A program made the position numbers and the translations under genes. This document shows, in pieces, positions 44,801-56,036 of a DNA stretch of 64,000 nt. Source of the stretch: Patiria miniata (lineage: Eukaryota; Echinodermata; Asteroidea; Valvatida; Asterinidae); the NCBI RefSeq assembly GCF_015706575.1, contig NW_024037051.1:2288600-2352599 (forward strand). Reading direction: 5' to 3'. Under the pieces are notes generated by a model. That model saw nothing but the letters and a program-made list of their open reading frames with translations, was not told the origin of the DNA and did not search any database. Every line of letters begins with the position of its first letter. Positions within the stretch are counted from its first letter, which is position 1.

Positions 44801-47252
44801 GAACAAGGTATAGTTTGTGCAGAACTTCCCAAGTTAAGGTACCGTTAGGCCGCGATATACGAAGTTCGTGTCGCGGGCGCTTGCAGGCATGGCTGTTAGA
44901 CTGACAGCACATAGGGGTACTACTGGCATTGATGCGCTATATCTTAAATTTTCTCCGCAAGTACTGGGTTTCAAGACCTATCCTTTTGCCAGCTTTTGGC
45001 CTGATCACAAGCTTCCGAACAAGGTATAGTTTGTGCAGAACTTCCCAGGTTTAATAGGTACCGTTAGGCCGCGATATACGAAGTTCGTGTCGCGGGCGCT
45101 TGCAGGCATGGCTGTTAGACTGACTGCACATAGGGGTACTATACTGGAATTGATGCGCTATATCTTACATTTTCTCCGCAAGTACTGGGTTTCAAGACTG
45201 TCCTTTTGCCGACTTGTTGGCCTGATCACAAACTTCCAAACAAGGTATGTTTTGTGCAGAACTTCCAGGTTAAGGTAACCGTTAGGCCCGCGATATACGA
45301 ATTCGTGTCGAGGGCGCTTGCAGGCATGGCTGTTGAGACTGACTGCACATAGGGGTTCTACTGGAATTGATGCGCTATATCTTGAATTTTCTCCACAAGT
45401 ACTGGGTTTCAAGACCTTTCCTTTTGCCAGCTTGTTGGCCTGATCACAAGGTTCCGAACAAGGTATAGTTTTGTGCAGAACTTCCCAGGTTAAGGTACAG
45501 TTAGGCCGCGATATACGAAGTTCGTGTCGCGGGCGCTTGCAGGCAGGCTGTTATAGACTGGCTGCACATAGGGGTACTATACTGGCATTGATGCGCTATA
45601 TCTTAAATTTTCTCCGAAAGTGCTTCGTTTCAAGACCTGTCCTTTTGCCGGCTTGTTGACCTGATCACAAGCATCCGAACAAGGTATAGTTTGTGCAGAA
45701 CTTCCCAGGTTAAGGTACCGTTAGGCGGCGATATACGAAGTTCGTGTCGCGGGCGCTTGCAAGCATGGCTGTTAGACTGACTGCACATAGGGGTTCTACT
45801 GCATTGCATGCGCTATATTTTTAAATTTTCTCCGCAAGTACTGGGCTGCAAGACCTGTCCTTTTGCCAGCTTGTTGGCCTGATCACAAGCTTCCGAACAA
45901 GGTATAGTTTGTGCAGAACTTCCCAGGTTAAGGTACCGTTAGACCGCGATATACGAAGTTCGCGTCGCGAGCGCTTGCAGGCATGGCTGTTAGACTGACT
46001 GCACATAAGGGTACTACTGGATTGATGCGCTATATCTTAAATTTTCTCCGCAAGTACTGGGTTTCAACCTGTCCTTTTGCCAGCTTGTTGGCCTGATCAC
46101 AAGCTTCCGAACCAGGTATAGTTTTGTGCAGAACTTCCCAAGTTAAGGTACCGTTAGGCCGCGATATACGAAGTTCGTGTCGCGGGCGCTTGCAGGCATG
46201 GCTGTTAGACTGACAGCACATAGGGGTACTACTGGCTTGATGCGCTATATCTTAAATTTTCTCCGCAAGTACTGGGTTTGAAGACCTATCCTTTTGCCAG
46301 CTTGTTGGCCTGATCACAAGCTTCCGAACAAGGTATAGTTTTTGCAGACTTCCCAGGTTAAGGTACCGTTAGGCCGCGATATACGAAGTTCGTGTCGCGG
46401 GCGCTTGCAGGCTTGGCTGTTAGACTGACTGCACATAGGGGTACTATACTGGCATTGATGCGCTATATCTTACATTTTCTCCGCAAGTACTGGGTTTCAA
46501 GACCTGTCTTTTTGCCGACTTGTTGGCCTGATCACAAACTTCCAAACAAGGTATAGTTTGTGCAGAACTTCCCAGGTTAAGGTACCGTTAGGCCGCGATA
46601 TACGAAGTTCGTGTCGAGGGCGCTTGCAGGCATGGCTGTTTAACTGACTGCACATAGGGGTTCTACTGGCATTGATGCGCTATATCTTGAATTTTCTCCA
46701 CAAGTACTGGGTTTCAAGACCTTTCCTTTTGCCAGCTTGTTGGCCTGATCACAAGCTTCCGAACAAGTATAGTTTGTGCAGAAACTTCCCAGGTTAAGGT
46801 ACCGTTGGACCGCGATACGAAGTTCGTGTCGCGGGCGCTTGCAGGCATGGCTGTTTAACTGACTGCACATAGGGGTACTACTGGCATTGATGCGCTATAT
46901 CTTGAATTTTCTCCGCAAGTACTGGTTTCAAGACCTGTCCTTTGCCAGCTTGTTGGCCTGATCACAAGCTTCCGCACAAGGTATATTTTGTGCAGAACTT
47001 CCCAGGTTAAGGTACCGTTAGGCCGCGATATACGAAGTTCGTGTCGCGGGCGCTTGCAGGCATGGCTGTTAGACTGGCTGCACATAGGGGTACTATACTG
47101 GCATTGATGCGCTATATCTTAAATTTTCTCCGAAAGTACTTCGTTTCAAGACCTGTCCTTTTGCCGGCTTGTTGACCTGATCACAAGCTTCGAACAAGGT
47201 ATAGTTTGTGCAGAACTTCCCAGGTTAAGGTACCGTTAGGCCGCGATATACG
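41839..47252 (+). repeat. 217-bp satellite, plus orientation, about 25 monomers
   Basis: Monomers of about 215-223 bp share CACATAGGGGT, TTTTCTCCGCAAGTACTGGG, GGCCTGATCACAAGCTTCCG, AGAACTTCCCAGGTTAAGGT, CCGCGATATACGAAGTTCG and GCGCTTGCAGGCATGGCTGT. Variants such as CGCGAGCGCTTGCAGG recur three or six monomers apart (42681, 43996, 44655, 45964), indicating higher-order structure. Single-base indels are frequent. It shares no sequence with the 165-bp satellite. Short open frames in it are spurious. Confidence 0.95.
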
Positions 47253-47829
47253 GAACTTCGTATATCGCGGTCTAACGTACCTTACCTGGGAAGTTTCTGC
47301 ACAAACTATACTTGTTCGGAAGCTTGTTATCAGGCAACAAGCTGGCAAAAGGACAGGTCTTGAAACCCAGTACTTGCGGAGAAAATTTAAGATATAGCAC
47401 ATCAATGCCAGTAGAACCCCTATGTGCAGTCAGTCTACAGCCATGCCTGCAAGCGCCCGCGACACGAACTTCGTATATCGCGGCCTAACGGTACCTTAAC
47501 CTGAGAAGTTCTGCACAAACTATACCTTGTTCGGAAGCTTGTGATCAGGCCAACAAGCTCGCAAAAGGACAGGTCTTGAAACCCAGTACTTTGCGGAGAA
47601 AATTTAAGATATAGCGCATCAATGCCAGTATAACCCCTATGTGCAGTCAGTCTAACAGCCATGCCTGCAAGCGCCCGCGACAAGAACTTCGTATATCGCG
47701 GCCTTGGTACCTTACCTGGGAAGTTCTGCACAAACTATACCTTTGTCGCAAGCTTGTGATCAGGCCAACAAGCTTGCAAAAGGACAGGTCTTGAAACCCA
47801 GTACTTCCGGAGAAAATTCAAGATATACG
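47253..47829 (-). repeat. 217-bp satellite, minus orientation (left of retroelement)
   Basis: About 2.6 monomers in inverted orientation. The switch occurs inside the CGCGATATACG dyad (CGGAACTTCGTATATCGCGG around 47251-47270). The last monomer breaks off after AAGATATA at the retroelement border. Confidence 0.9.
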
Positions 47830-49539
47830 TGTCACAATCGTTTTTAATTCGCTTCGTTTCTGTTACGTAATTGTATTTATTACGCGCGCTACGGCTATCG
47901 CGCCACCCCCGTATTGTAAAGTAGATCATGCCAAAAGTTTTTTCACCACAACTGTACGCACATTTTCCCGGTAGTTTCTTTTCCAGCCACTAAAAATTAA
48001 GTCATTGATTTGGTCAACCTGCTAAAACGCCGTGCGTCGGGTTACGTAATTATTATTGTCCGTGTGGCCATGGTTATTGATGTCCGTTTGTTTCTGTGAA
48101 TGTGAGTATTGTGTGAAAGAATGTTGGTTGTTGTCAAGTAGAGTTGTGTGCGTTTTCTGAGGAGTGCATTCTCTGATCGGAGAGAAGACACACCAACAAA
48201 TTTGAGAGATCTGAGCTGAGTGTGACAGAGACCGGTACCATCTTGCTAGGAGAGACGCCTGATACAGCAGGTTTTCGTCAGAAAATCGGTGAAATCTGCC
48301 ACCGATCTTGTCTGATCCGCCAGTTTGGCAAAATCAGTGCCAAAATAGTCTGGGCAAGGTGCTAAAAGCCACCTTCCCGGTCCTGTAGACCACGCTCATA
48401 GCAACACTCAGCCTTCACAAGCATCATAATGAAGAAATAACCGTAAGTGTTTGTATTTAATATTATTTCTCAACTTCCACAATTAGAATCTGTAGTTTTA
48501 TACCAATTGATTGTGATTGTTAAGAATAATAATTTTCTTGTAAAAAGTGCTTGAAATGATACCTTGAGATGAAGTGCAACCCTTGACACGAAGTCTAACT
48601 ATATACTTGACATCTTGAGATTTATGGATATACTGTAATTTTAGAACAAAATACTGGATGGTTTTCGGTAACTGTTTTATATTGTAGATGGCCGGAAAAC
48701 CTCAAAGTACGAGTTGGGTTCATGCATGATGAATAGTAACGACTGCAGAACGACTACGATGTCAGTCTGTACATAGTGTGTCCCGTGCCGATTGACCCGT
48801 CAGCTGAAAGGTGCACGGAGACGAGACCCTCTACTAAGGAAAGTGCCTCGGTTAAAATTGTAAAGTTTTAACTTTGCAGAAAGCTGTGATTTTGTTTTTG
48901 GAATAATCATAAGAATATAACCGAAGTTGATAAAGCTGTTTGAAGGAATTAAGTGTGAACAAAATTGTGATTGAATTGTCGAATTGAGCGTTCTAATCCG
49001 AAAGGTTGATTACTTTGATTTAACCAGTTTTATCAGAACCAAACAGAAGTATTGATATTTGATTGAAGTGAATTTTAAATTGTGGTATAGTCACGGTGGG
49101 ATTCTAGATCCAAAGTAGTTATATTTGATTGGACTGAATTTTGAATTGAATTTTGGAGCTAAGGCTGAATTTAAAAACAGAGTTACGGCTGAATTTTAGA
49201 GCCATATTCTACAGTTGGATTTGATTTTGAATTGTGTCGTTGTCACTCAGTAAGAGATTTGTGATTTTTAGAAATTTACGAGTTAAGCTTAAGAAAATTA
49301 ATTTGTAGACTAAGTTGTTGGAGTAGAAAGTAAAACTCCTAACTGAGATTGATTATGAGAAGTTTGATCCACGAGTCCGGATCTTTGTAAATATTGTAAA
49401 TAGTTTGAGTTTATGAATATAATTAATTGGTGAATTATTTCCTTGTTTCTCGTCGTCAGTTCTTTCTGTCTTTGTACTTTAGTTTCTTTTTGACCGGGGT
49501 CATCACTTTAAAAGTCAAGTTTCATAGTTAGTGGTGACA
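47830..49539 (+). repeat. Full-length LTR, plus strand (1710 bp)
   Basis: Begins TGTCACAATCG exactly at the satellite border and ends GGTGACA just before the primer-binding region, giving the expected TG...CA ends. Nearly the same sequence is present on the minus strand at 56037-57434 (lacking its outer about 300 bp) and 50074-51076 (lacking its inner part). Confidence 0.8.
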
Positions 49540-49544
49540 TTTTC

Positions 49545-49562
49545 TGGGGGCTGGGTCCCGGG
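49545..49562 (+). other. Damaged primer-binding site beside the plus-strand LTR
   Basis: TGGGGGCTGGGTCCCGGGAA region; the intact version on the other arm is TGGGGGCTTGTCCGGGAT. Several substitutions and an insertion would weaken tRNA priming. Confidence 0.6.
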
Positions 49563-49950
49563 AAACGACAGAAAGAGTCAAAAGGAAAGACTGAAAAAGG
49601 AAGCAAGGAAAATACGTTGTACTGAATCTACAGTCTTACCGCCATTGATTATGTTGCCTGGACTTGTGAAATATGTTCTATTTTTTAACTTTGTTTTGTA
49701 TTGTTGTATCCGTGCAGGTTGAGTGTTGCTATCCCCTCCCCATTTCTGCTGCGATACGCTCCAGCGTTGTATCTCCTGGTAAGTTGGTACCGGAAACTGT
49801 AAGGATGGAAGAGAGTGTGGAATTGTTGAAAAATGTATCTGAAGCGTGTGCTTTGAGTGGGCAAGAGTTGATTGATTTCATTCGTGAAGAACGTCGCGAA
49901 CAGGCAAACCTCAAACGCGAAGAACGCGTATTTCAACTCGAAAAGCGTAG
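49563..49950 (+). pseudogene. Leader and gag N-terminal fragment, plus strand
   Basis: The leader is followed by an open frame with an ATG at 49805 starting MEESVELLKNVSEACALSG and continuing into a charged, probably coiled-coil stretch rich in Glu, Arg and Lys. It stops matching gag at about 49950, where LTR sequence in opposite orientation begins. The equivalent Met codon in the minus-strand copy reads Arg. An acceptor-like TATCCGTGCAG lies at 49709-49719. Confidence 0.65.
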
Positions 49951-50073
49951 GCAACACTATGTACAGACTGACATCGTAGTCGTTCTGCAGTCGTTACTAT
50001 TCATCATGCATGAACCCAACTCGTACTTTGAGGTTTCCGGCCATGGTTATTTCTTCATTATGATGCTTGTGAG
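49951..50073 (-). repeat. Scrambled LTR fragments at the inversion junction
   Basis: Two short LTR pieces out of order (CACTATGTACAGACTGACAT to GGTTTCCGGCC, then GGTTATTTCTTCATTATGAT) precede a longer run of the same LTR. The first piece is repeated about 190 bp later. This looks like template switching, end-joining, or a mis-joined assembly. Confidence 0.6.
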
Positions 50074-51076
50074 GCTTAGTAGAGGGTCTCGTCTCCGTGC
50101 ACCTTTCCAGCTGACGGGTCAATCGGCACGGGACACACTATGTACAGACTGACATCGTAGTCGTTCTGCAGTCGTTACTATTCATCATGCATGAAACCCA
50201 ACTCGTACTTTGAGGTTTCCGGGCCATCTACAATATAAAACAGTTACCGAAACCCATCCAGTATTTTGTTCTAAAATTACAGTATATCCATAAATCTCAA
50301 GATGTCAAGTATATAGTTAGACTTCGTGTCAGGGTTGCACTTCATCTCAAGGTATCATTTCAAGCACTTTTTACCAAGAAAATTATTATTCTTAACAATC
50401 ACAATCAATTGGTATAAACTACAGATTCTAATTGTTGGAAGTTGAGAAATAATATAAATACAACACTTACGGTTATTTCTTCATTATGATGCTTGTGAAG
50501 GCTGAGTGTTGCTATGAGCGTGGTCTACAGGACCGGGAAGGTGGCTTTTAGCCTTGCCCAGACTATTTTGGCACTGATTTTGCCAAACTGGCGGATCAGA
50601 CAAGATCGGTGGCAGATTTCACCGATTTTCTGACGAAAACCTGCTGTATCGGCGTCTCCTACAGATGTGTACCGGTCTCTGTCACACTCAGCTCAGATCT
50701 CTCAAATTTGTGGGTGTGTCTTCTCTCTCGATCAGAGAATGCACTCCTCAGAAACGCACACAACTCTACTTGTGACAACAACCAACATTCTTTCACACAA
50801 TACTCACATTCACAGAAACAAACGGACATCAATAACCATGGCCACACGGACAATAATAATTACGTAACCCGACGCACGGCGTTTTAGCAGGTTGACCAAA
50901 TCAATGACTTAATTTTTTAGTGGCTGGAAAGAAACTACCGGGAAAATGTGCGTACACGATTGGTGAAAAACTTTTGGCATGATCTACTTTACATACGGGG
51001 GTGGCGCGATAGCCGTAGCGCGCGTAATAAATACAATTACGTAACAGAAACGAAGCGATTAAAAACGATTGTGACA
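50074..51076 (-). repeat. Truncated 3' LTR, minus strand
   Basis: Runs from the TGTCAC start (complement at 51071-51076) for about 1 kb; the last roughly 700 bp of the LTR, towards its CA end, are missing at the left junction. Confidence 0.8.
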
Positions 51077-51090
51077 TTTTACCCCCTATC
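51077..51090 (-). other. Polypurine tract
   Basis: On the minus strand GATAGGGGGTAAAA directly precedes the TGTCAC start of the LTR, the position and composition expected for the plus-strand DNA primer of reverse transcription. Confidence 0.7.
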
Positions 51091-51143
51091 GTATGAAAAA
51101 TGTTTCCCATTTTCTACGAATTAATATTTACAGGAGAGAACTA

Positions 51144-51558
51144 TTACAAGTTTCGGCTGAGGAAATCCGCTCCTACATTATCACAACCTTTGATGGCAAT
51201 GAATGCGCATTCGGTAGGGTTGGAGCAAGAGCCCATCGCATGATGCGTGCATTCGCGACTTTTGCTTTCTGCATGTAAGTTAGCGGTTGGTGATCGGTCT
51301 GAACGATAAACGGTTTGCCGTACAGGTAAGTCTGGTATTTCTGAACACCCCAGACTAAGGCCAGACATTCCTTCTCAATCGAGGAATATGCTCGCTGTCG
51401 CGACTTAGCAACTTTCTGCTTGCATATGCTACAGGGAACAATACATCACCATGCTCTTGTAACAAAATCGCACCTATGCCGAGATCTGACGCATCTGTGC
51501 GCAAGGTGAATTCTTTTTTCAAAGTCAGGCAGCAGCATGAGTATGGGCGCAGTAGCAA
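51144..51558 (-). pseudogene. Retroelement RNase H domain (broken)
   Basis: Follows the RT on the minus strand: FTLRTDASDLGIGAILLQ with the catalytic Asp, VAYASRKL, and at the end GADFLSR, the usual close of the Ty3/gypsy RNase H region. The frame shifts near 51360 and elsewhere. Immediately downstream comes the polypurine tract, so RNase H is the last pol domain. Confidence 0.8.
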
Positions 51559-51559
51559 G

Positions 51560-52550
51560 GCACTTCTTTAAGCTTGTCAAACGCTAATTGCTGGCTCGCT
51601 TCCCAATTGATTTATTGGGTTTCTTGCTTTTTGTCTTGTCGGTCAAGGGGGCTGCTATCGCTGCATAATTCGGAATGAACTTTTCTATAGTAGCCAGATA
51701 GTCCTAAAAATGATCGCAGCTGTTTCTTCGTGATTGGCTGAGGTGCATTCTGAATCTTTTCTATCTTGTCCGTTTGCGGTGCTATCATGGAGTTTCCTAC
51801 AGTGTGCCCAAGATACGCAATGCTGCTCATTCCTATGGAACATTTGCTGGGTCGCGCGGTTAAGCCAGCTTTCCTTAACCTACTGAGCAACGCGGTTAAG
51901 ACCTTGATGTGTGTTTCCCACGACTGTGTATGGATGAGAATGTCATCTATGTAGTTATCAATGTGCTCTAATCCATTCACGAGAGTTCTCATAATGCGGC
52001 TAAACGTTGCCGGCGCGTTAACAAGGCCGAAGGGCATCATTTTGAACTGATATAGGCCGTTCGGAGCAACGAATGCAGTTTTGTCTTTGATTTCAGGATT
52101 CATTGGGACTTGCCAGTATCCCTTAGTCAAGTCGATTTTTGTGAAGAAGTGATCTTTTGCCAAACGTGAGAAGATTTGTTCTTGGTTCGGAATAGGCTCT
52201 GCATCAAAGACAGTTACCTTATTCAGTTTTGCGGAAATCTATGCAAAAGCGATTTGAGCCGTCCGGTTTTTTGACTAACACTATGGGAGATATCATATGG
52301 CGATTCCGACTTTTCGATTATGTTCATAGGAGCATGTTTTCAACTTCGGCATTTACAGTATCGATTAACGCGTACGGGAGCGGGTACGGTTTACTGCGTA
52401 CGGTTCATCGGATCTGACCTTGATATCGTGAAAACCTAGGTTGTTTTTACCGGGCAAATCTGTTAAGACATCGCGGAAATTTCCTAGGATGCGTTTTGTC
52501 TCTCTTCGTTGTTCGATTGTCAATTTTGGACTTATTTCAACGTCGTCTAT
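51560..52550 (-). pseudogene. Retroelement reverse transcriptase (broken)
   Basis: The main open part is 51612-52163 (minus) with FTKIDLTKGYWQVPM, PFGLVNAPATFSRIM and the catalytic YIDDILIH (YxDD box), then SFLGLSGYYRK. Upstream, in other frames, are recognisable N-terminal pieces including LTDLPGKNNLGFHDIK (about 52430-52480). Frameshifts near 52215 and 52390 and a stop at the 3' side separate them. It lies downstream of the integrase, unlike in most gypsy elements. Confidence 0.85.
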
Positions 52551-52759
52551 GGTTTTCGTGTCGTGGTTTTAGTGATGGAAACACGAGAATATCATTATCG
52601 AGTTTAGTGTCTGGTACTGGTTCGTCTTTCGAACAGATTTGTTCGCATTCGATAAGTGATACATGGGCGCATTCGAAAATGTGTTTCTACTGCGTGTTGA
52701 GGATTGTCAGTGATCAGCGAAGTTATTTCAGGACGTGGTATGTACCTCTTGAGTAAGTT

Positions 52760-53937
52760 CGCGTGGAAGACTTTTGGTTTTTCCGCAGAGATCGATTCGA
52801 TAGTCTAACTGACCTACTTTGTCGAGTACTGGGAATGGACCTTTCCACTGGAGTAACAACTTGTTATGATCGGTAGGGAGCAGAAGTAGGACTAAGTCAC
52901 CTGGTTTTGAAACTTCTCATTCGGGCTTTTCGGTTGTAGTAGTGTTTTGTTATGATCGGACGATTTCTGTAACGCTTCTTGAGCGATTTTACACGTTTCG
53001 TCGATACGCGCGCGTAAATCCAATACGTACTGATAGGTAGTTCTAATTTCATCGTCACCGTTAGCTTTAGAACCTGTCCAACGAGGTCCTTAAGAATGGA
53101 CATGGGACCACGTACAGCACGACGTAAAGTAGCTCAAATGGTGCAAAACCAGTACTTGCTTGGGTGTGTGTCGCGGTAAGCGAAGAGTAGTGGACCTATG
53201 TATCTGTCCCAATCGCGGGGTCTTCTGAGCATAAACGCTTCAGCATTTGCTTGAGTACGCCGTTGAAACGCTCTACGAATCCATTGCACGCAGGATGATA
53301 GGGCGTGGTGGTGAGCTGACGCAGTGAGAGTAGCGACTTATTTCGCGCATGAGATTGGAAGTGAACTGCGCTCCCTGATCAGTTAAGATTTCTCTGGTAT
53401 GCCTACGCGAGTGAAAATGTCTACCATGGCTTCGGCAACGGTGGTCGTTTCAATATTTCGCAGTGGGACTGCTTCGGGGTAGCGTGTCGCGTAATCGACT
53501 AGTGTGAGAACGTACCGGTTACCTTTCTCTGAGACAGGGTGGATTGGTCCTATGATGTCAATTGCTACGCGCTGGAAGGGCGTGTCAATCACAGGCATTT
53601 GACCTAGGGGTACCTTACAAACTCTACCCTTATGAACGGTACGCTGACAGATGTCACATGACCTACAGTACCTAGTCACGTCTGCTTGTACGCCTGGCCA
53701 GTAGAAATTACTGAGGACCTTATCTGCCGTTTTCTTGGCACCTTGGTGTCCGCCGAGGATTGAATCGTGCGCAATTTTCATTATGTATTTGCGAAATTTG
53801 TGGGGGACCACTAACTGGTTACAAGGTTGACCAAACTCATAGGTAGGTGAGACAAACTTGCGGTACAGCAAATCATCGGACCAAAAGATTTTGTCATTGA
53901 CCCAACCTAGTCGTTCTTTCATCTTTGTTAGCCGCAA
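52760..53937 (-). pseudogene. Retroelement integrase with GPF module (broken)
   Basis: The open part 53383-53937 has the HHCC zinc-binding motif (HDSILGGHQG then CRSCDIC), the first catalytic Asp in VAIDIIGPI and LTLVDYATRYPEAVPL. After a frameshift near 53390 come ILTDQGAQFTSN (second Asp) and fragments of the Glu region. Further on, WKGPFPVLDKV (about 52830) is the GPY/F module at the integrase C-terminus. RT begins only after this, so integrase precedes RT. Confidence 0.85.
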
Positions 53938-54127
53938 GTTCTCTGATTCGGTCGAGAGAAGGATCGTTCTGTTGAGCCGCTTTTAGTTCTTCACTGTCAA
54001 TTTCGGGGGTTTCTTTAGGCACGTTCAATTTCTTCATTGGTTTCTCACTTTTCAGTTTCTGTGACCTAGTTTCGACGGCACTAGAGAGAGATTGGTTCAG
54101 GTTTGTCGTGTGCTTCTTGCGAATCAT
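53894..54127 (-). pseudogene. Protease-integrase linker fragment
   Basis: A 77-codon open frame, highly charged (MIRKKHTTNLNQ to TTRLGQ), overlapping the integrase open part in a different frame. The segment DPSLDRIRELA resembles the region just before the zinc-binding domain of gypsy integrases. A 1-nt slip at about 53895-53937 separates the two. Confidence 0.5.
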
Positions 54128-54198
54128 TTTGGCGACGATGCGTTTGTGAATTTTGCCAATTCAAATTTGGATTTCCCGGATCACGTGCACCTACAATG

Positions 54199-54453
54199 TT
54201 ACCAATAATGACACTCGTATACTGGATTTGGTAAACACAACGCTTCACATGAACCGACGAAATACGGAGTGTTCAAGTTCACTTTGGCGACGGGTGCTTT
54301 TCGAATGGTTCTATCCGCGAGAACATAAGTGCGTTCATGCCCTGTCATCTGGTCGTCTTTGACTAAATCTTGCCTAACGACAATACCACTGCATCCACTG
54401 TCGCGAAGGATTGTGACTCTTTGTTCATTGACTAAACCTTGTACAACTGGCAT
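54199..54453 (-). pseudogene. Retroelement aspartic protease (retropepsin-like)
   Basis: An 85-codon open frame with ILRDSGCSGIVVRQDLV, carrying the D-S-G active-site triad typical of retropepsins, and a later VLADRTIRKAPVAKVNL strand. It lies between gag and integrase and is likely to be released from a Gag-Pol polyprotein by self-cleavage. The frame is interrupted on both sides. Confidence 0.7.
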
Positions 54454-54709
54454 AGAACTAGGATTTCTATCTTGACAAGCCGCTCATGAGTGGTAAAACA
54501 TGGCCGCATTCAAGTTTGACATAGCCATCGTGGAGCAACATGGATCTAGAGAGTTGGGAGGGACATACATGCTACGGTTTCAAACGCTTGCGACGGTGTT
54601 TGGTTCGTTTCGGTTTTTATCGCTGCATCATTTGGTGTTTGCCTGCTTTGCTCCGGTGGACGCGCAGCTAAGCCACTCGGCTCATCTAACACATCTGACA
54701 ACGCGGACG

Positions 54710-55905
54710 CTATAATGCTTGCAACTTGGTTGTAGTTCTGGGTTTGTAGTGACAATTACGTGCAATGTGACCTACTTTGTGGCAAATGAAACATGTTGGG
54801 GGAGTACGATTTCCCTCGCGTCCCTTGAAATATTGACTAGTCGGAGTATTTGTTGGGCGGATGTGGTTTAAACGGCGGTCTAACATCTGGCTTCCTAGTG
54901 TATGTATTTGCGTAGGTTTCTTCGCACTAGGGGGCACGCCAAAACTGCCATGCGCTTCCGAATACTGCTCGGCGAGTCGTGACATGTCGGAGATTTTACG
55001 CGGTTTTCGTTCATTCAAGAATAAGCGTAATTCTTCGCTACAACTGTTCAAAAACTGTTCGCGTAACATAAGGTCTTTGATACCGTCGTAGTTCTTATCT
55101 GCCTTATCCATTTCTATCCAGCGAGTGAAAACACAATCTAAGCGGGCCGCGAACTGAGGTGCGGGTTCGCCTTTCTCTGGTCTGGAATCTCTAAATTTCT
55201 GCCTGAAACCGATAGCGGTGAGGTGAAATCGTTTCAAGAGTGCGTCTTTTAGTTTTTCATAGTCGTTCGAGTCGTCGGTAGCCAAACGGGAATAAACGTC
55301 TAACGCTTTGCCTTGTAAAAGCGCGCTCAAATTTATTGCCATTCATCGTGTTCCCAACCTTGAGTGGTAGCGTATCTCTCATATCGTTGGATGTATGCGT
55401 CGAGATCATCCTGATTTTCATTAAACTTTGGAAGTTTAGGAGCCTTAGCCTTAATGCGTGAGTGAGAGTGACTATGGTGACTAGTTACCGATTCGTCAGC
55501 AGTGTGCTCTTCAACGGTTGGCACAGGTTCGCGTTTTAAAGGCTTCTAAACGCATGCGCATTTCTAACATTTCCATTTCTTGTTTACGCAGTTCGAACTC
55601 TTGTCTCTGCATTTCGCTATCTTGCCTACGCTTTTTCGAGTTGAAATTACGCGTTCTTCGCGTTTGAGGTTTGCCTGTTCGCGACGTTCTTCACGAATGA
55701 AATCAATCAACTCTTGCCCACTCAAAGCACACGCTTCAGATACATTTTTCAACAATTCCACACTCTCTTCCCTCCTTACAGTTTCCGGTACCAACTTACC
55801 AGGAGATACAACGCTGGAGCGTATCGCAGCAGAAATGGGGAGGGGATAGCAACACTCAACCTGCACGGATACAACAATACAAAACAAAGTTAAAAAATAG
55901 AACAT
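54710..55905 (-). pseudogene. Retroelement gag (capsid and zinc knuckle; broken)
   Basis: Three open pieces: 55564-55905 (leader and charged coiled-coil N-terminus), 55333-55524 (LPKFNENQDDLDAYIQRYER) and 54710-55342 (LSALLQGKALDVYSRL capsid core, ending with the CCHC knuckle CFICHKVGHIARNC near 54752-54793). The pieces are separated by an extra base near 55645 and an apparent 1-nt loss near 55335. The order is that of a single gag product about 350-400 residues long. Confidence 0.8.
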
Positions 55906-56014
55906 ATTTCACAAGTCCAGGCTACATAATCAATGGCGGTAAGACTGTAGATTCAGTACAACGTATTTTCCTTGCTTCCTTTTTCAGTCTTTTCCTTTTG
56001 ACTCTTTCTGTCGT

Positions 56015-56032
56015 ATCCCGGACAAGCCCCCA
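56015..56032 (-). other. Primer-binding site, tRNA-Pro type
   Basis: On the minus strand, four bases after the LTR end, TGGGGGCTTGTCCGGGAT. It differs at one base from the tRNA-Pro primer-binding site familiar from gammaretroviruses, and so should pair with the 3' end of a tRNA-Pro. Confidence 0.75.
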
Positions 56033-56036
56033 GAAA

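Noticed and set aside
54860..55091. Plus-strand open frames over gag and pol (for example at 54861, 54500 and 50609).
   Set aside because: Antisense shadows of the minus-strand retroelement domains or of the LTR; no motifs.
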